A DNA stretch of 64,000 bases from Halomonas sp. HL-48 (GTDB taxonomy: Bacteria > Pseudomonadota > Gammaproteobacteria > Pseudomonadales > Halomonadaceae): contig NZ_LJZS01000006.1 in assembly GCF_001314875.1 (NCBI RefSeq), positions 1 to 64,000 on the forward strand, in the 5' to 3' direction. The position numbers were made by a program, and so were the translations under genes. Shown here piece after piece: positions 18,329 through 26,340 of the stretch. The notes under the pieces are model-generated. The model worked only from the letters and a program-made list of their open reading frames with translations, was not told the origin of the DNA and ran no database searches. How positions within the stretch are numbered: the first letter of the stretch is position 1; the number at the start of each line of letters is the position of its first letter.

Positions 18329-18798
18329 TCGGTGCCGCCTGGAACCTGCTGCTGGGGTTCGCCTGGGTGGTGCTCACCGGCGACTTCAGCGGGCGCAACC
18401 TGCTCGCCGGCCTGCTGTTTGGCTACCTGGTGCTGGCGTTGATTCAATCCCAGGTGCCGGCGCTTGCCGGCCACGCTCAGCGCCTGCCGCGGCTGATTCT
18501 GTTCATCGGCTTCTTCCTCAAGGAGCTGGTGGTGGCCAACTGCAAGGTGGCCTTCGACATCATCACGCCGCCCTGGTACATGAAACCGGGTGTGATCGCC
18601 ATGCCGCTCAAGGCGAGCAGCGAATTTGAGATCGCCTTCGTCGCCAACCTCATATCGTTGACGCCGGGAACCTTGAGCCTGGACGTCTCCGACGACCGCC
18701 GGGTGCTCTACATCCACGCCATGTTCCTCGACGACGAGGACGAGTTGCGCCGGGGGCTGGCCGAGCTCGAGCGCCGCGCTCTGGAGCTGTTCCATTGA
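18325..18798 (+). CDS. mrpE: Mrp Na+/H+ antiporter subunit E
   Basis: 157 residues. MnhE domain: three N-terminal transmembrane segments, then a cytoplasmic part with [56 protein letters not shown], whose SLTPGT is family-diagnostic. GAGGAGG lies just before ATG 18325. The stop at 18796-18798 falls inside the first copy of a 12-bp tandem repeat that runs on to the mrpF leader. Role: accessory subunit needed for full antiport activity. Confidence 0.92.
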   Translation: MIGAAWNLLLGFAWVVLTGDFSGRNLLAGLLFGYLVLALIQSQVPALAGHAQRLPRLILFIGFFLKELVVANCKVAFDIITPPWYMKPGVIAMPLKASSEFEIAFVANLISLTPGTLSLDVSDDRRVLYIHAMFLDDEDELRRGLAELERRALELFH

Positions 18799-18840
18799 GA
18801 ATGTCATTGAGAGTGTTATTGAGAGTGCCATTGAGAGGAG
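18793..18840 (+). repeat. Four tandem copies of a 12-bp repeat between mrpE and mrpF
   Basis: Units CATTGAGAATGT, CATTGAGAGTGT, TATTGAGAGTGC and CATTGAGAGGAG lie head to tail. The first contains the mrpE stop codon and the last supplies the AGGAGGGGAG ribosome-binding site of mrpF. In the mrpE frame every unit contains a TGA, giving four consecutive in-frame stops 12 bases apart. It looks like slippage or unequal duplication of the end of mrpE. Confidence 0.9.
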
Positions 18841-18847
18841 GGGAGCC

Positions 18848-19117
18848 GTGTCGACCGTCATTCTGCTGAGCCTGGCGCTCATGTGCCTGGCGCTGTGCCT
18901 GGCCTTTGTGCGTCTGTTCAAGGGCCCCAGCCTGCCTGACCGGGTGGTGGCCCTGGAGCTCTTCTCGTCAATTCTGGTCGGCACCATCGGCTTGGTGGCC
19001 ATCGCCACCGACGTGCCCAGCCTGCTGGACGTGGCGATCGTCATGGCGCTGATGGCCTTCATGGCGGCCATTGGCTTCGCGCGCTTCCTGGAACGCGGAG
19101 GGCCCCGCGATGATTGA
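18848..19117 (+). CDS. mrpF: Mrp Na+/H+ antiporter subunit F
   Basis: 89 residues with three transmembrane helices. The MnhF/PhaF pattern is ALCLAFVRLFKGPSLPDRVVALELFSSILVGTIGLVAIATDVPSLLDVAIVMALMAFMAAIGFARFLERG. It starts with GTG 18848 behind a strong AGGAGGGGAG. MrpF of other bacteria also mediates bile-salt or Na+ efflux effects, but here it is best read as an integral subunit. Its 3' end overlaps mrpG by 8 bp. Confidence 0.92.
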   Translation: MSTVILLSLALMCLALCLAFVRLFKGPSLPDRVVALELFSSILVGTIGLVAIATDVPSLLDVAIVMALMAFMAAIGFARFLERGGPRDD

Positions 19118-19514
19118 ACTGCTCAAGGGCGCGCTGATCCTGATCGGCGCCATTTTTATGTTCCTCGCCGCCCTGGGCCTGGTGCGCATGCCTGATCTGT
19201 TGACGCGCATGCATGCCACCACCAAGGCGGCGACCCTGGGCGCGACCCTGATCATGCTGGCGGTGGCCCTGCACTTCGGCGAGGTGGCGGTGGTTGCGCG
19301 GGCCTTCGGGGTGATTCTCTTCATCATGATGACCGCGCCGGTGGCGGCCCATGTGATTGGCCGGGCAGGCTACTTTGTGGGGGCGCGGCTGTGGAGCGGT
19401 ACGGTCAAGGACGAGCTAAGGCCCAATTACGACCCTTTGACCCACGAGCTGAAAAGCGGTCTCGAAACCCAGGAAAACGCCAAAAGGCACCCCCGGGAGA
19501 CCGGTCCGGATTGA
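19110..19514 (+). CDS. mrpG: Mrp Na+/H+ antiporter subunit G
   Basis: 134 residues. The MnhG/PhaG domain is clear: LLKGALILIGAIFMFLAALGLVRMPDLLTRMHATTKAATLGATLIMLAVALHFG, with the diagnostic RMPDLxTRMHAxTKAxTLG. A hydrophilic tail (DELRPNYDPLTHELKSGLETQENAKRHPRETGPD) follows, longer than in Bacillus MrpG. ATG 19110 overlaps the end of mrpF. It is the last gene of the operon; no obvious T-tailed terminator was found in the 117 bp behind it. Confidence 0.92.
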   Translation: MIELLKGALILIGAIFMFLAALGLVRMPDLLTRMHATTKAATLGATLIMLAVALHFGEVAVVARAFGVILFIMMTAPVAAHVIGRAGYFVGARLWSGTVKDELRPNYDPLTHELKSGLETQENAKRHPRETGPD

Positions 19515-19631
19515 CCTTCCTTGCCCGACGTTACGGTTTCTCGATGGTGTTGAGTTAGTAGCCGTTGAAAGGAAAAGTAATCTTGAGAATGGTAAAGTTA
19601 CTCTATCGTAAACTATTGAGATGTTTTCTCT

Positions 19632-20138
19632 ATGGCGGCTACCGTTCTCAGGCGTTACATGCGTTCGTACCCATGGCGTTCCTGGGTATTGGGGGTAGGC
19701 CTCGGCGTGCTGCTGACACCGACCACCAGCATGGCAGAGACGTTACGCCTGATCGATGGCGATGACACCAAGGCCATCAGTGTCGATCAACTGCGTCAGC
19801 AGTCCAACCATCAATTTGACCTGTTCGATCCTTACCAGGGCGAAAGCGTGACCATGCGGGGGATGCCTTTCAAGGACTTTCTCACCCGTCACTTTGGCCG
19901 AGTTCCCACCACGCTGAGCTTTACGGCGTGGGATGGTTACCAGGTGACGCTGGATGGCTGGGAAGATGCCAACTGGTATCTGGTCACCATCGAAGACGAC
20001 CAGCCTTTGACCCTGCGTTCGAGGGGGCCAGTGCGCCTGGTAGAGCGAGATTATGCGAACCGGGACGTTAATAACCTGCGCGAATTCAACAACTGGATCT
20101 GGATGATTCGCAGTATTGAAGCCGTAGGTAGTTCATGA
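19632..20138 (+). CDS. Periplasmic SUOX/molybdopterin-binding-fold protein without cysteine
   Basis: 168 residues with an N-terminal signal peptide (SWVLGVGLGVLLTPTTSMAET, cleavage near residue 34). The mature part resembles the oxidoreductase molybdopterin-binding domain (sulfite-oxidase fold): ESVTMRGMPFKDFLTRHFG, SFTAWDGYQVTLDGWEDANWYLVTIED and FNNWIWMIRSIEAV. The mature chain has no cysteine, so the usual Moco-ligating Cys is absent and catalysis is unlikely. Its stop overlaps the start of a GGDEF gene by 4 bp, suggesting a periplasmic signal-sensing partner of that enzyme. ATG 19632 has a weak leader; ATG 19659 is an alternative. Confidence 0.7.
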   Translation: MAATVLRRYMRSYPWRSWVLGVGLGVLLTPTTSMAETLRLIDGDDTKAISVDQLRQQSNHQFDLFDPYQGESVTMRGMPFKDFLTRHFGRVPTTLSFTAWDGYQVTLDGWEDANWYLVTIEDDQPLTLRSRGPVRLVERDYANRDVNNLREFNNWIWMIRSIEAVGSS

Positions 20139-21271
20139 GGCCATCCTTTTTCTCAGCAAAGCGTCGTGAACCAAACAACCGGCCCGGCGGCCGCTACGTG
20201 ACATGGCTTTCCCTTAGCCTGCTGAGCTTCATGGCGTTGATGACACTGATCATTTTCGAAGCCCGCTGGGTGTTTCCTGATATTCAAGCGTATTTCAGCC
20301 AGTCGGGAAATTTGACCGGCCAGCAGTTGGCCACGCGCTCGCGCCACTATTTGCAGAATGCACAGGAGCGACTGTTGGACGTGCCAGCGCCAGAGGCCCG
20401 TGTGCAAGCGATCACCGACATTGAACTGGCTTACGGACTGTTCGATGTGGGTATCTATCATCAGCATTATGCATGCACCGCTGCCAGCTTGGGCGTACTC
20501 GATGAAACACTGGCAGCCCTTGAGGGAGATAGCGCGTTCCCGGTCGTGCTTGCCCGGGAGTTGTTCAACCCCATCAACTGCCTGACGGAAATCGAGATGG
20601 GGCAGCTCGACCGGCGCGGGGAAGTCATCACCGAGTTTGCCGATAGAACCGGGTGGCATCATAAGGTGCTTATTTATTCCAGCGTGTTGATCTTCTTTGT
20701 CGGCCTGTTGTTCTGGTGGCTGCATGAACGCCAGCTGCGCCGCGCCGAGAAAGCCACCCAGGAAACGCTCACCTGGATGGCGCGCGCCATGCAGGATCCC
20801 TTGACCGGGATCGGCAATCGTAGCGCACTGCATCAGGATGTCATGGAGCAACAGTCGCAGTCGCTTGGGCTGGTACTGGTCGATATCGACTTCTTCAAAC
20901 AGTATAACGATGCCATGGGGCATCCGGCCGGTGACACCCTGTTGCGCCAGCTGGCACAGCTGATCGCCGATGCCTTGACCGATGAGGCAACCCTTTACCG
21001 CCTGGGGGGCGATGAGTTTGCAGCCCTGCTGCCTTGCGAAAACACGGCGACGCTTGAAGCCTATTGCCAAACGCTACATCGTCAGGTTAGGCAATCGCAG
21101 TTCGCCCATGTTGCCCACCCGGATAAAAAACAGGTCACGCTGAGTATTGGTGCCACCTGTTTCGTGGCCTCGGAATCCGGGTTTGCCAGCGCTTATGCAG
21201 CGGCGGACAAGGCGCTCTACCAGGTGAAAACCTCGGGCCGGGATAACTGGCGAATTATTGACGTCGCATAA
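20135..21271 (+). CDS. Membrane diguanylate cyclase (GGDEF)
   Basis: 378 residues. Transmembrane helices at about 24-42 and 180-200 flank a periplasmic domain with two cysteines (HYACTAAS and PINCLTEI). The cytoplasmic GGDEF domain starts at about DPLTGIGNRSAL, with DIDFFKQYNDAMGH for substrate and Mg2+ binding and an intact RLGGDEFAALL (GGDEF 291-295). The RxxD inhibitory site five residues ahead is missing, so product feedback is probably absent. It should make cyclic-di-GMP. Translational overlap with the upstream SUOX-fold gene implies the two act together. The 3' end overlaps the convergent haemoglobin gene by 17 bp. Confidence 0.9.
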   Translation: MRPSFFSAKRREPNNRPGGRYVTWLSLSLLSFMALMTLIIFEARWVFPDIQAYFSQSGNLTGQQLATRSRHYLQNAQERLLDVPAPEARVQAITDIELAYGLFDVGIYHQHYACTAASLGVLDETLAALEGDSAFPVVLARELFNPINCLTEIEMGQLDRRGEVITEFADRTGWHHKVLIYSSVLIFFVGLLFWWLHERQLRRAEKATQETLTWMARAMQDPLTGIGNRSALHQDVMEQQSQSLGLVLVDIDFFKQYNDAMGHPAGDTLLRQLAQLIADALTDEATLYRLGGDEFAALLPCENTATLEAYCQTLHRQVRQSQFAHVAHPDKKQVTLSIGATCFVASESGFASAYAAADKALYQVKTSGRDNWRIIDVA

Positions 21272-21689
21272 TATCTTCGTATAGCGGCGCCAGACGGCCA
21301 AGCAGTTCGTTTTGTTCCGCCAGGGGGACGCCTTCCTCTTCCATGGCATCGGCGAGGTATTCGACGACGCGGTTGAAGTGCGCGTCATTGATGCCCATGT
21401 GCTGATGGGCACGATCCATGGGCGGCCCATCATACTGGCAGGGGCCGTCGCTGATATCGCACAGCTGCGTAGCAAAGGCTTCCGCGAAGTGGTCGATGTT
21501 GGTATTGGCAAAAAAGACCACGACCTCGGGGTCGTCTGCCACACGATACAGCATGTTCTCGACCACGTTATCGATGGTCGACATGCCGCCGAGTCGTGTG
21601 TAAAGCGATGGCTGGGTGGCATCCTGGGCCGCACAGCCCGTCAGCCAGAGGGCCAGCAGCAGCGGAGTGGCGTAGCGGTGAACGTGCAT
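21255..21689 (-). CDS. Group 1 truncated haemoglobin lipoprotein
   Basis: 144 residues. The N-terminal lipobox LTGC (Cys19) after LLLALWLTGCAAQ predicts an exported lipoprotein. The rest is a 2/2 truncated-globin fold: SLYTRLGGMSTIDNVVENMLYRVADDPEVVVFF, with the proximal histidine in DRAHQHMGINDAHFNRVVEYL. AAGGAG precedes ATG 21689. Most truncated haemoglobins are cytosolic, so a lipid-anchored form facing the periplasm is unusual; O2, NO or redox handling there is inference. It is the last gene of a minus-strand operon with a cupredoxin-like protein, a GGDEF/EAL protein and a DUF3034 protein. Confidence 0.85.
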   Translation of the reverse strand: MHVHRYATPLLLALWLTGCAAQDATQPSLYTRLGGMSTIDNVVENMLYRVADDPEVVVFFANTNIDHFAEAFATQLCDISDGPCQYDGPPMDRAHQHMGINDAHFNRVVEYLADAMEEEGVPLAEQNELLGRLAPLYEDIMRRQ

Positions 21690-21709
21690 GGTGGAATCTC
21701 CTTGGCCGG

Positions 21710-22570
21710 TCAAAAGGCCGCCTGGAGCGACGCATAGGCGCCGTTCTGTGAGGCAAGCCCGGCGATATCGCCAAGTGACAGCCAGGCGGCGGTGAGCGAT
21801 ACGTGCTTGTTGAAGAAATACGCGCTGTAAAGGCTTTGCCAGTCGTCTTCTTCGGCAGCACCGAGTAGATCGGGTTTTTGGCGGTACTCCATGCCCACCA
21901 CCCATTTGGGCGTCACGAACACGCCTAGGCTGCCTTCTGCGACCCACTGACGACCACCGCTGTCGCCGCCAAATCCCAGCAGGCCGCCCTGGTTGGCGTC
22001 CGTGTTACGCAGGGTGGCGTTAAGCAGCAGATTGCGCCCGGCGACGGCGTTGAACACCAGTTTGCTGGCGCTTAGGTACACATCGTTGCCCTGGCCTTCC
22101 TTGGCGCCCAGCACCTTGGGAATGCCGTCGTCGGCCACCGACTTGTGCTGGAAACCCGCGCTCCAGACGCCCCAGGGGTGATACAGCACATCGCCGAACA
22201 GGCGAACCTTGCCGCCTACGATCGTTTGTTCCAACTCGCCGCCCAGTGTTTCAAGGTCCAGGGTTTGGCGTGCCACCGAGACCTCGACACGGTCATAGAG
22301 GTTGGCGCTGGCAGCTTCGACGGTCAAACGGTAGTCATCAAGCCAAGCGCGGGACACCGAGGCCGTGGCGCCGACTTCCTGCTCGCTGGCCGTGCTGGTC
22401 AGCACTGCCCAGGGTGAAAGGCCCCCACCTGCGGCTCCCTCAATGGCGCTGACGCCGCCGGTGCCCAGGATCCGGCTGCCGGCAAGTGCACTGCCGCTGA
22501 ACAATAGGGTTGAAGCGACAGCCAGGAAGACCAAGCCTCTGATCAGCGCCGGCGGGGATGAGTTACGCAT
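21710..22570 (-). CDS. DUF3034-family outer-membrane-like protein
   Basis: 286 residues with a signal peptide (LVFLAVASTLLFSGSALAGSR). The mature protein has alternating amphipathic strands (LSPWAVLTSTASEQEVGATASVSRAWLDDYRLTVEAA, GVWSAGFQHKSVADDGIPKVLG, KWVVGMEYRQKPDLLGAAEEDDWQSLYSAYFFNKHVSLTAAWL) and ends in Phe, as beta-barrel outer membrane proteins do. The GTGGVSAIEGAAGGGLSPWAVL start matches the DUF3034 family. Function is not known; the family recurs beside cupredoxin-like and truncated-globin genes, which is also the arrangement here. Confidence 0.75.
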   Translation of the reverse strand: MRNSSPPALIRGLVFLAVASTLLFSGSALAGSRILGTGGVSAIEGAAGGGLSPWAVLTSTASEQEVGATASVSRAWLDDYRLTVEAASANLYDRVEVSVARQTLDLETLGGELEQTIVGGKVRLFGDVLYHPWGVWSAGFQHKSVADDGIPKVLGAKEGQGNDVYLSASKLVFNAVAGRNLLLNATLRNTDANQGGLLGFGGDSGGRQWVAEGSLGVFVTPKWVVGMEYRQKPDLLGAAEEDDWQSLYSAYFFNKHVSLTAAWLSLGDIAGLASQNGAYASLQAAF

Positions 22571-22614
22571 GATGAAGTCCTCATGGTCGTCGCAGGGTAA
22601 GTGGATAAAGAGGC

Positions 22615-24939
22615 TTAGTGGGTGAAGATGAACGGCTCGATGCTGTTCAGCCAGGGGGCGACTGCGTCGCTGGGCATGGGTTTGGCAATCCAGTAGCCCT
22701 GCAGATAGTCGCAGCCCAGACGGTTGAGCAGGGCGGCGCTGGCGGCGTTTTCGACCCCTTCGGCGACGATGCTCAGGCCCAGGCTATGGCCCATCTCGAT
22801 GGTGGAGCGTACGATCGTCAGGTCATCCTCCTGGGTGTCCAGCTTGAGCACGAAGGACTTGTCGATCTTGAGCTCGTTGACCGGCAGTCGTTTGAGCTGG
22901 GCAAGCGAGGAGTAGCCGGTGCCATAGTCGTCGATCGCAATCGACACGCCGAGCTGACTGAGTTCATCGAGCGTTCTCGCCGCAGCGTCGATATCCTGCA
23001 TGACCGCGCTTTCGGTGACTTCCAGGCTGAATTGATCGGCGGCGAGATGATAGCGTTCCAGCAGTTCGGCCAGCTGTGGGGCAAGCAGGGAGTCGCTGAC
23101 GTCGCTGGCCGAGAGGTTGACGGCCACACTGACCCGATAGCCCTGCTGCTGCCACTGATAGAGCTGGGCGGCGACGTGCTCGAGCATCCATTGGCTGAGC
23201 TGGCGAATATTGCCGGAGCGCTCGGCGAGCCCGATAAATTCGTCTGGCGGCACGAAACCAAGCGAGGGGTGGCGCCAGCGCATCAGCGCTTCAAACTGAC
23301 ATACCTCCCCGGTTTGCGTTGCCACTTGGGGCTGATAGGCCATCCACAGTTCGTCATTGTTCACGGCGTCGCGCAGGTCGCGTATCAAGGTCAGCTGGCG
23401 TAAATGGCGTTCATCCTGGCCTTCGACGTATCGCTGGTGGGCATGGGGGTGGTGGCGCGCCAGGTCCAGCGCGATGTCGGCGCGGCGCAACAGCAACTGG
23501 GCGTTTTCACCGTGTGCGGGGTAACTCACTTCGCCCATGGCGAGCGTCAGGCCGATCGTCGATTTATCCAGCTCGATGGGCATCGAGAGCTCTTCGCGCA
23601 GTCGGCGATGCCATTCGGGCGTTGCGTAAGGCACGTCAATCAGCAGCAGGAATTCATCGCTTGCCAGGCGATAGGCCGACTGAACGGGCGCCGGTTGGGC
23701 CTTTAGGCGCTGCGCCAGGGTCACCAGAACATGATCACCCAGCTCATAGCCGAAGGTGTCGTTGATATTGCGAAAATCCTTGATGGCCAGCCGCAGCAGG
23801 GTGAAGGGACGCGTGCTTTGTATGCGCTGATTGATGTCCTCCAGGGCACTCATCCGATTGGGCAGATTGGTCAGCAGGTCGTGGCGGGACTGATGCCGCA
23901 AGGTGGCCTCCCGCTGGGCAATATCTTCCTGCATCGAACGCAGAGTGCCGGCGAGCAGGCCTGCCTCGCTGCGCGGTGACTCTTCGGGAAGCGCGACGTG
24001 CTCGCCTTGGCCGATTCGCCGGGCGGCGTCGGCCAGCGCCACCAGCGGACGGCTGATACTGCGGGCGCTCCAGGCGGCCACGGCAAGCGCAAACAACAGG
24101 ATAAGCGCGACGATGGCCAGCAGTTGCCACTGTAGATCGTCGTAGGCCGCCAACAGCTCGTCCCGCGACAGCTGAATCAGCGCAAAGGTCTGGTTCTGGC
24201 TATCGCCATAAAGGGTGCTTGAGTAGGTCAGGTAACGGTCGTCCGGGCTCATTTGGCTGGTGCGCGAGTAGTCACCGTCCATGGCGTTGCCGCCCAGGCG
24301 AGTAAGCGTCTCGGTTTCAGCCCGGGAGTGGGAGCTTGCGATAAACGTCCGCGTCTGGGGGGTGGCATAATTGACCACGCTGATTTCAAGGCCGGTGAGC
24401 GCGTTGATTTCTTCCACCACGGCATCGTCGATCAAAAAACCCATACCCACCCAGCCAATGACGTTGGGGGCATATACCGGCAACATGACAAATTCGTAGG
24501 GCTGCCCCTCGGCGATGACGACATCGACCGCCGAGCCTTGCTTGCGTGCGGTGTCAAACAAGGCGGGAAAGGGCATCGGCGTTCGCGTCGGGTGGTGGCT
24601 GCTGGCAAGCAGCTCACCGTCCAGGTCGCTGAGCAGCACGATGTCGGCATCGGCCCGGTCGCCATGGTTGGCAAGGACGGAGCGAAGCGTATCGTTATCC
24701 TGGGATGACACGGCACTTTTAAACCCGAAGTCATCCGCCAGAATCGTCACGTTGTCGCGTAGCTGCTCGCCACGGCTCTCGAGCACCAGCCTGAGTACCC
24801 GGGCGCCCACCTCGAGGCGTTGGTTGCCTTTGTCGAACGCATCCTGCTGGGTGGCATGCAGAAATGCGAGGCCGGTGGCCAGTTGTGACACCACCACCAC
24901 GGTCAGTAACACGAGCATCAGACGGGTACGAAAGCGCAT
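22615..24939 (-). CDS. Membrane GGDEF/EAL protein, probable cyclic-di-GMP phosphodiesterase
   Basis: 774 residues. Transmembrane helix 1 (about 6-27), a periplasmic dCache-like sensor, transmembrane helix 2 (273-293), HAMP (about 294-345), GGDEF (about 355-515) and EAL (about 530-770). The GGDEF motif is degenerate, ASDEF at 426-430, so cyclase activity is unlikely. The EAL part keeps EAL (550-552, FEALMRWRHP), the NLSASD metal ligand segment, DDYGTGYSS and the VAEGVEN catalytic region. The likely role is cyclic-di-GMP hydrolysis, with the degenerate GGDEF as a possible GTP sensor. It sits in the cupredoxin/DUF3034/globin operon with 35- and 44-bp gaps. Confidence 0.88.
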   Translation of the reverse strand: MRFRTRLMLVLLTVVVVSQLATGLAFLHATQQDAFDKGNQRLEVGARVLRLVLESRGEQLRDNVTILADDFGFKSAVSSQDNDTLRSVLANHGDRADADIVLLSDLDGELLASSHHPTRTPMPFPALFDTARKQGSAVDVVIAEGQPYEFVMLPVYAPNVIGWVGMGFLIDDAVVEEINALTGLEISVVNYATPQTRTFIASSHSRAETETLTRLGGNAMDGDYSRTSQMSPDDRYLTYSSTLYGDSQNQTFALIQLSRDELLAAYDDLQWQLLAIVALILLFALAVAAWSARSISRPLVALADAARRIGQGEHVALPEESPRSEAGLLAGTLRSMQEDIAQREATLRHQSRHDLLTNLPNRMSALEDINQRIQSTRPFTLLRLAIKDFRNINDTFGYELGDHVLVTLAQRLKAQPAPVQSAYRLASDEFLLLIDVPYATPEWHRRLREELSMPIELDKSTIGLTLAMGEVSYPAHGENAQLLLRRADIALDLARHHPHAHQRYVEGQDERHLRQLTLIRDLRDAVNNDELWMAYQPQVATQTGEVCQFEALMRWRHPSLGFVPPDEFIGLAERSGNIRQLSQWMLEHVAAQLYQWQQQGYRVSVAVNLSASDVSDSLLAPQLAELLERYHLAADQFSLEVTESAVMQDIDAAARTLDELSQLGVSIAIDDYGTGYSSLAQLKRLPVNELKIDKSFVLKLDTQEDDLTIVRSTIEMGHSLGLSIVAEGVENAASAALLNRLGCDYLQGYWIAKPMPSDAVAPWLNSIEPFIFTH

Positions 24940-24974
24940 AACGGGTTACCCGATCTCTAGCTTGTGACCATCCA

Positions 24975-25646
24975 CTAGGAGGCCTCGTTGAAACGTTGTT
25001 GCAGGGAGGAAGGCTGCTTGCCCGGCTGGGGCGTGGCGTTCAGCTCAAGGGGCACCGACAAGTGGTCGGTCGCGGTGATATTACCTTCCCACCAGCGCTG
25101 CTGGCTGTCGTCGAGCCGTTGATGCCAGACCCGAACACGATGCTCGCCCGGCGGCAGTGAGGGCAGGGTCACCTGACCCGTACTGTCGGTCAGGGCATAG
25201 AAGGGCGCCTCGCTGACCACGATAAAGGCTTGCATGTGGTCGTGAATGTTACACCCGAGGACCACCACGCCCGGCTTATCGAAGCTGACAGGTGGCGGGG
25301 TTTCCTTTAGATAAAGGTTCAGGTCGAACGTCTTGGCGGGTGAAAACGAGTAGACGTGATGGCGTGTGGAGTCATTGTTGGGAAATTCCACCTCGCTCAT
25401 TACCGGGATCGCCAGCACTTCAGGGTGAAACGCCGCGTCACGCTGCGACACCTGTTCCACGCCGGTGTCGGCTGAGGCGTCGTCTGGAAAATATACTTCG
25501 ACCACGGCGTTGGGCAGTGGTTGGCCGTCGGCATCGGTGACGCTGATGCGGGTATCACTTGCCAGGCCATGCGGGCTGACACTGACCAGTGCCATGAGCA
25601 TGGCGGTGCCTGCAAGCGTTCGATACACAGCTTTAAAACACGCCAT
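24975..25646 (-). CDS. Cupredoxin-like periplasmic protein (methylamine utilisation-like)
   Basis: 223 residues with signal peptide (TLAGTAMLMALVSVSPHGLA). The core contains a putative type 1 copper site: His in STRHHVYSFSP and then VVLGCNIHDHMQAFIV, giving Cys-x2-His and a Met six residues after the Cys. A second beta domain (FYALTDSTGQVTLPSLPPGEHRVRVWH) resembles a carboxypeptidase regulatory-like sandwich. The protein is often annotated as methylamine utilisation protein but no methylamine dehydrogenase genes are near. ATG 25646 with AAGGGA upstream is preferred. It is first in a four-gene operon and may deliver copper redox signals to the sensor of the next gene (inference). Confidence 0.75.
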   Translation of the reverse strand: MACFKAVYRTLAGTAMLMALVSVSPHGLASDTRISVTDADGQPLPNAVVEVYFPDDASADTGVEQVSQRDAAFHPEVLAIPVMSEVEFPNNDSTRHHVYSFSPAKTFDLNLYLKETPPPVSFDKPGVVVLGCNIHDHMQAFIVVSEAPFYALTDSTGQVTLPSLPPGEHRVRVWHQRLDDSQQRWWEGNITATDHLSVPLELNATPQPGKQPSSLQQRFNEAS

Positions 25647-25754
25647 ACGTTCCCTTATTGTTCGCCTTATGAACTGATTCCTATCATGCGAGTTTACACC
25701 CGGAATGTCATGCGCCTTTCTTAACGCTTGGCTCACTCTGGCGTTGCGGCTCGC

Positions 25755-26315
25755 TTACTGCCAGTGATCCCGCCAGGCATGCAATACCCGCTCGGGATAC
25801 CAGGTGTCACCCAGGCTACCGTTATAGCGGGCCAGAGCGCGGGTGAAGTCGCCATTTTCCACGGCGAGATAGTGGGCAAGGATGGTACACCCATAGCGCA
25901 GGTTGCGCGTCGGGCGGCGCAGGTCATCCACCGGCAAACCCAACTCCTCGACCCAGAACGGCATGATCTGCATGAGCCCCACGGCCCCAGCCGACGACAC
26001 GGCATCGGCATCGAAGGCGCTTTCCACATGGATCAAGGCCAGCACTAACGCAGGCGGTAGCCCGGCCAGGCGAGCTTCCTGATAGATAGTGGTTAACAGC
26101 TCGCGGCGTTGGGTTGGCGCGGGGATAAAGTCCGACAGTGGCGCGTCCATGCGGTCGCGCCATTGGCGCATCAGCCACTGTTGTTGAGGCGTTTGTTGCT
26201 GGTGGGTGTCGGCCAGGGTCGGGCGAAGCGATGCAGGCAAAGATTCCGCCTGCGCGACCGGGCTGATCATCGCCCAGCCAACCACCAGGCTGGCCGCCAG
26301 TAGCGGCCGCGCCAT
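25755..26315 (-). CDS. Lytic transglycosylase (SLT domain)
   Basis: 186 residues with signal peptide 1-23 (cleaved after AQA). The SLT/lysozyme-like domain spans about 75-180: catalytic Glu98 in LIHVESAFDADAVSSAGAVGLMQIMP, then the substrate-groove NLRYGCTILAHYLAVENGDFTRALARYNGS. It cleaves peptidoglycan glycan strands with formation of 1,6-anhydroMurNAc, the products that AmpG (11.6-13.0 kb) would recycle. ATG 26315 is chosen since the signal peptide begins there. It follows proS by 25 bp in the same orientation, which may be read-through only. Confidence 0.88.
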   Translation of the reverse strand: MARPLLAASLVVGWAMISPVAQAESLPASLRPTLADTHQQQTPQQQWLMRQWRDRMDAPLSDFIPAPTQRRELLTTIYQEARLAGLPPALVLALIHVESAFDADAVSSAGAVGLMQIMPFWVEELGLPVDDLRRPTRNLRYGCTILAHYLAVENGDFTRALARYNGSLGDTWYPERVLHAWRDHWQ

Positions 26316-26340
26316 GGCGTTGGCGCGGCCGAAATGCAAG

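Noticed and set aside
24975..25646. True methylamine dehydrogenase pathway gene
   Set aside because: No mau structural genes nearby; the name comes only from distant similarity in the cupredoxin-like part.
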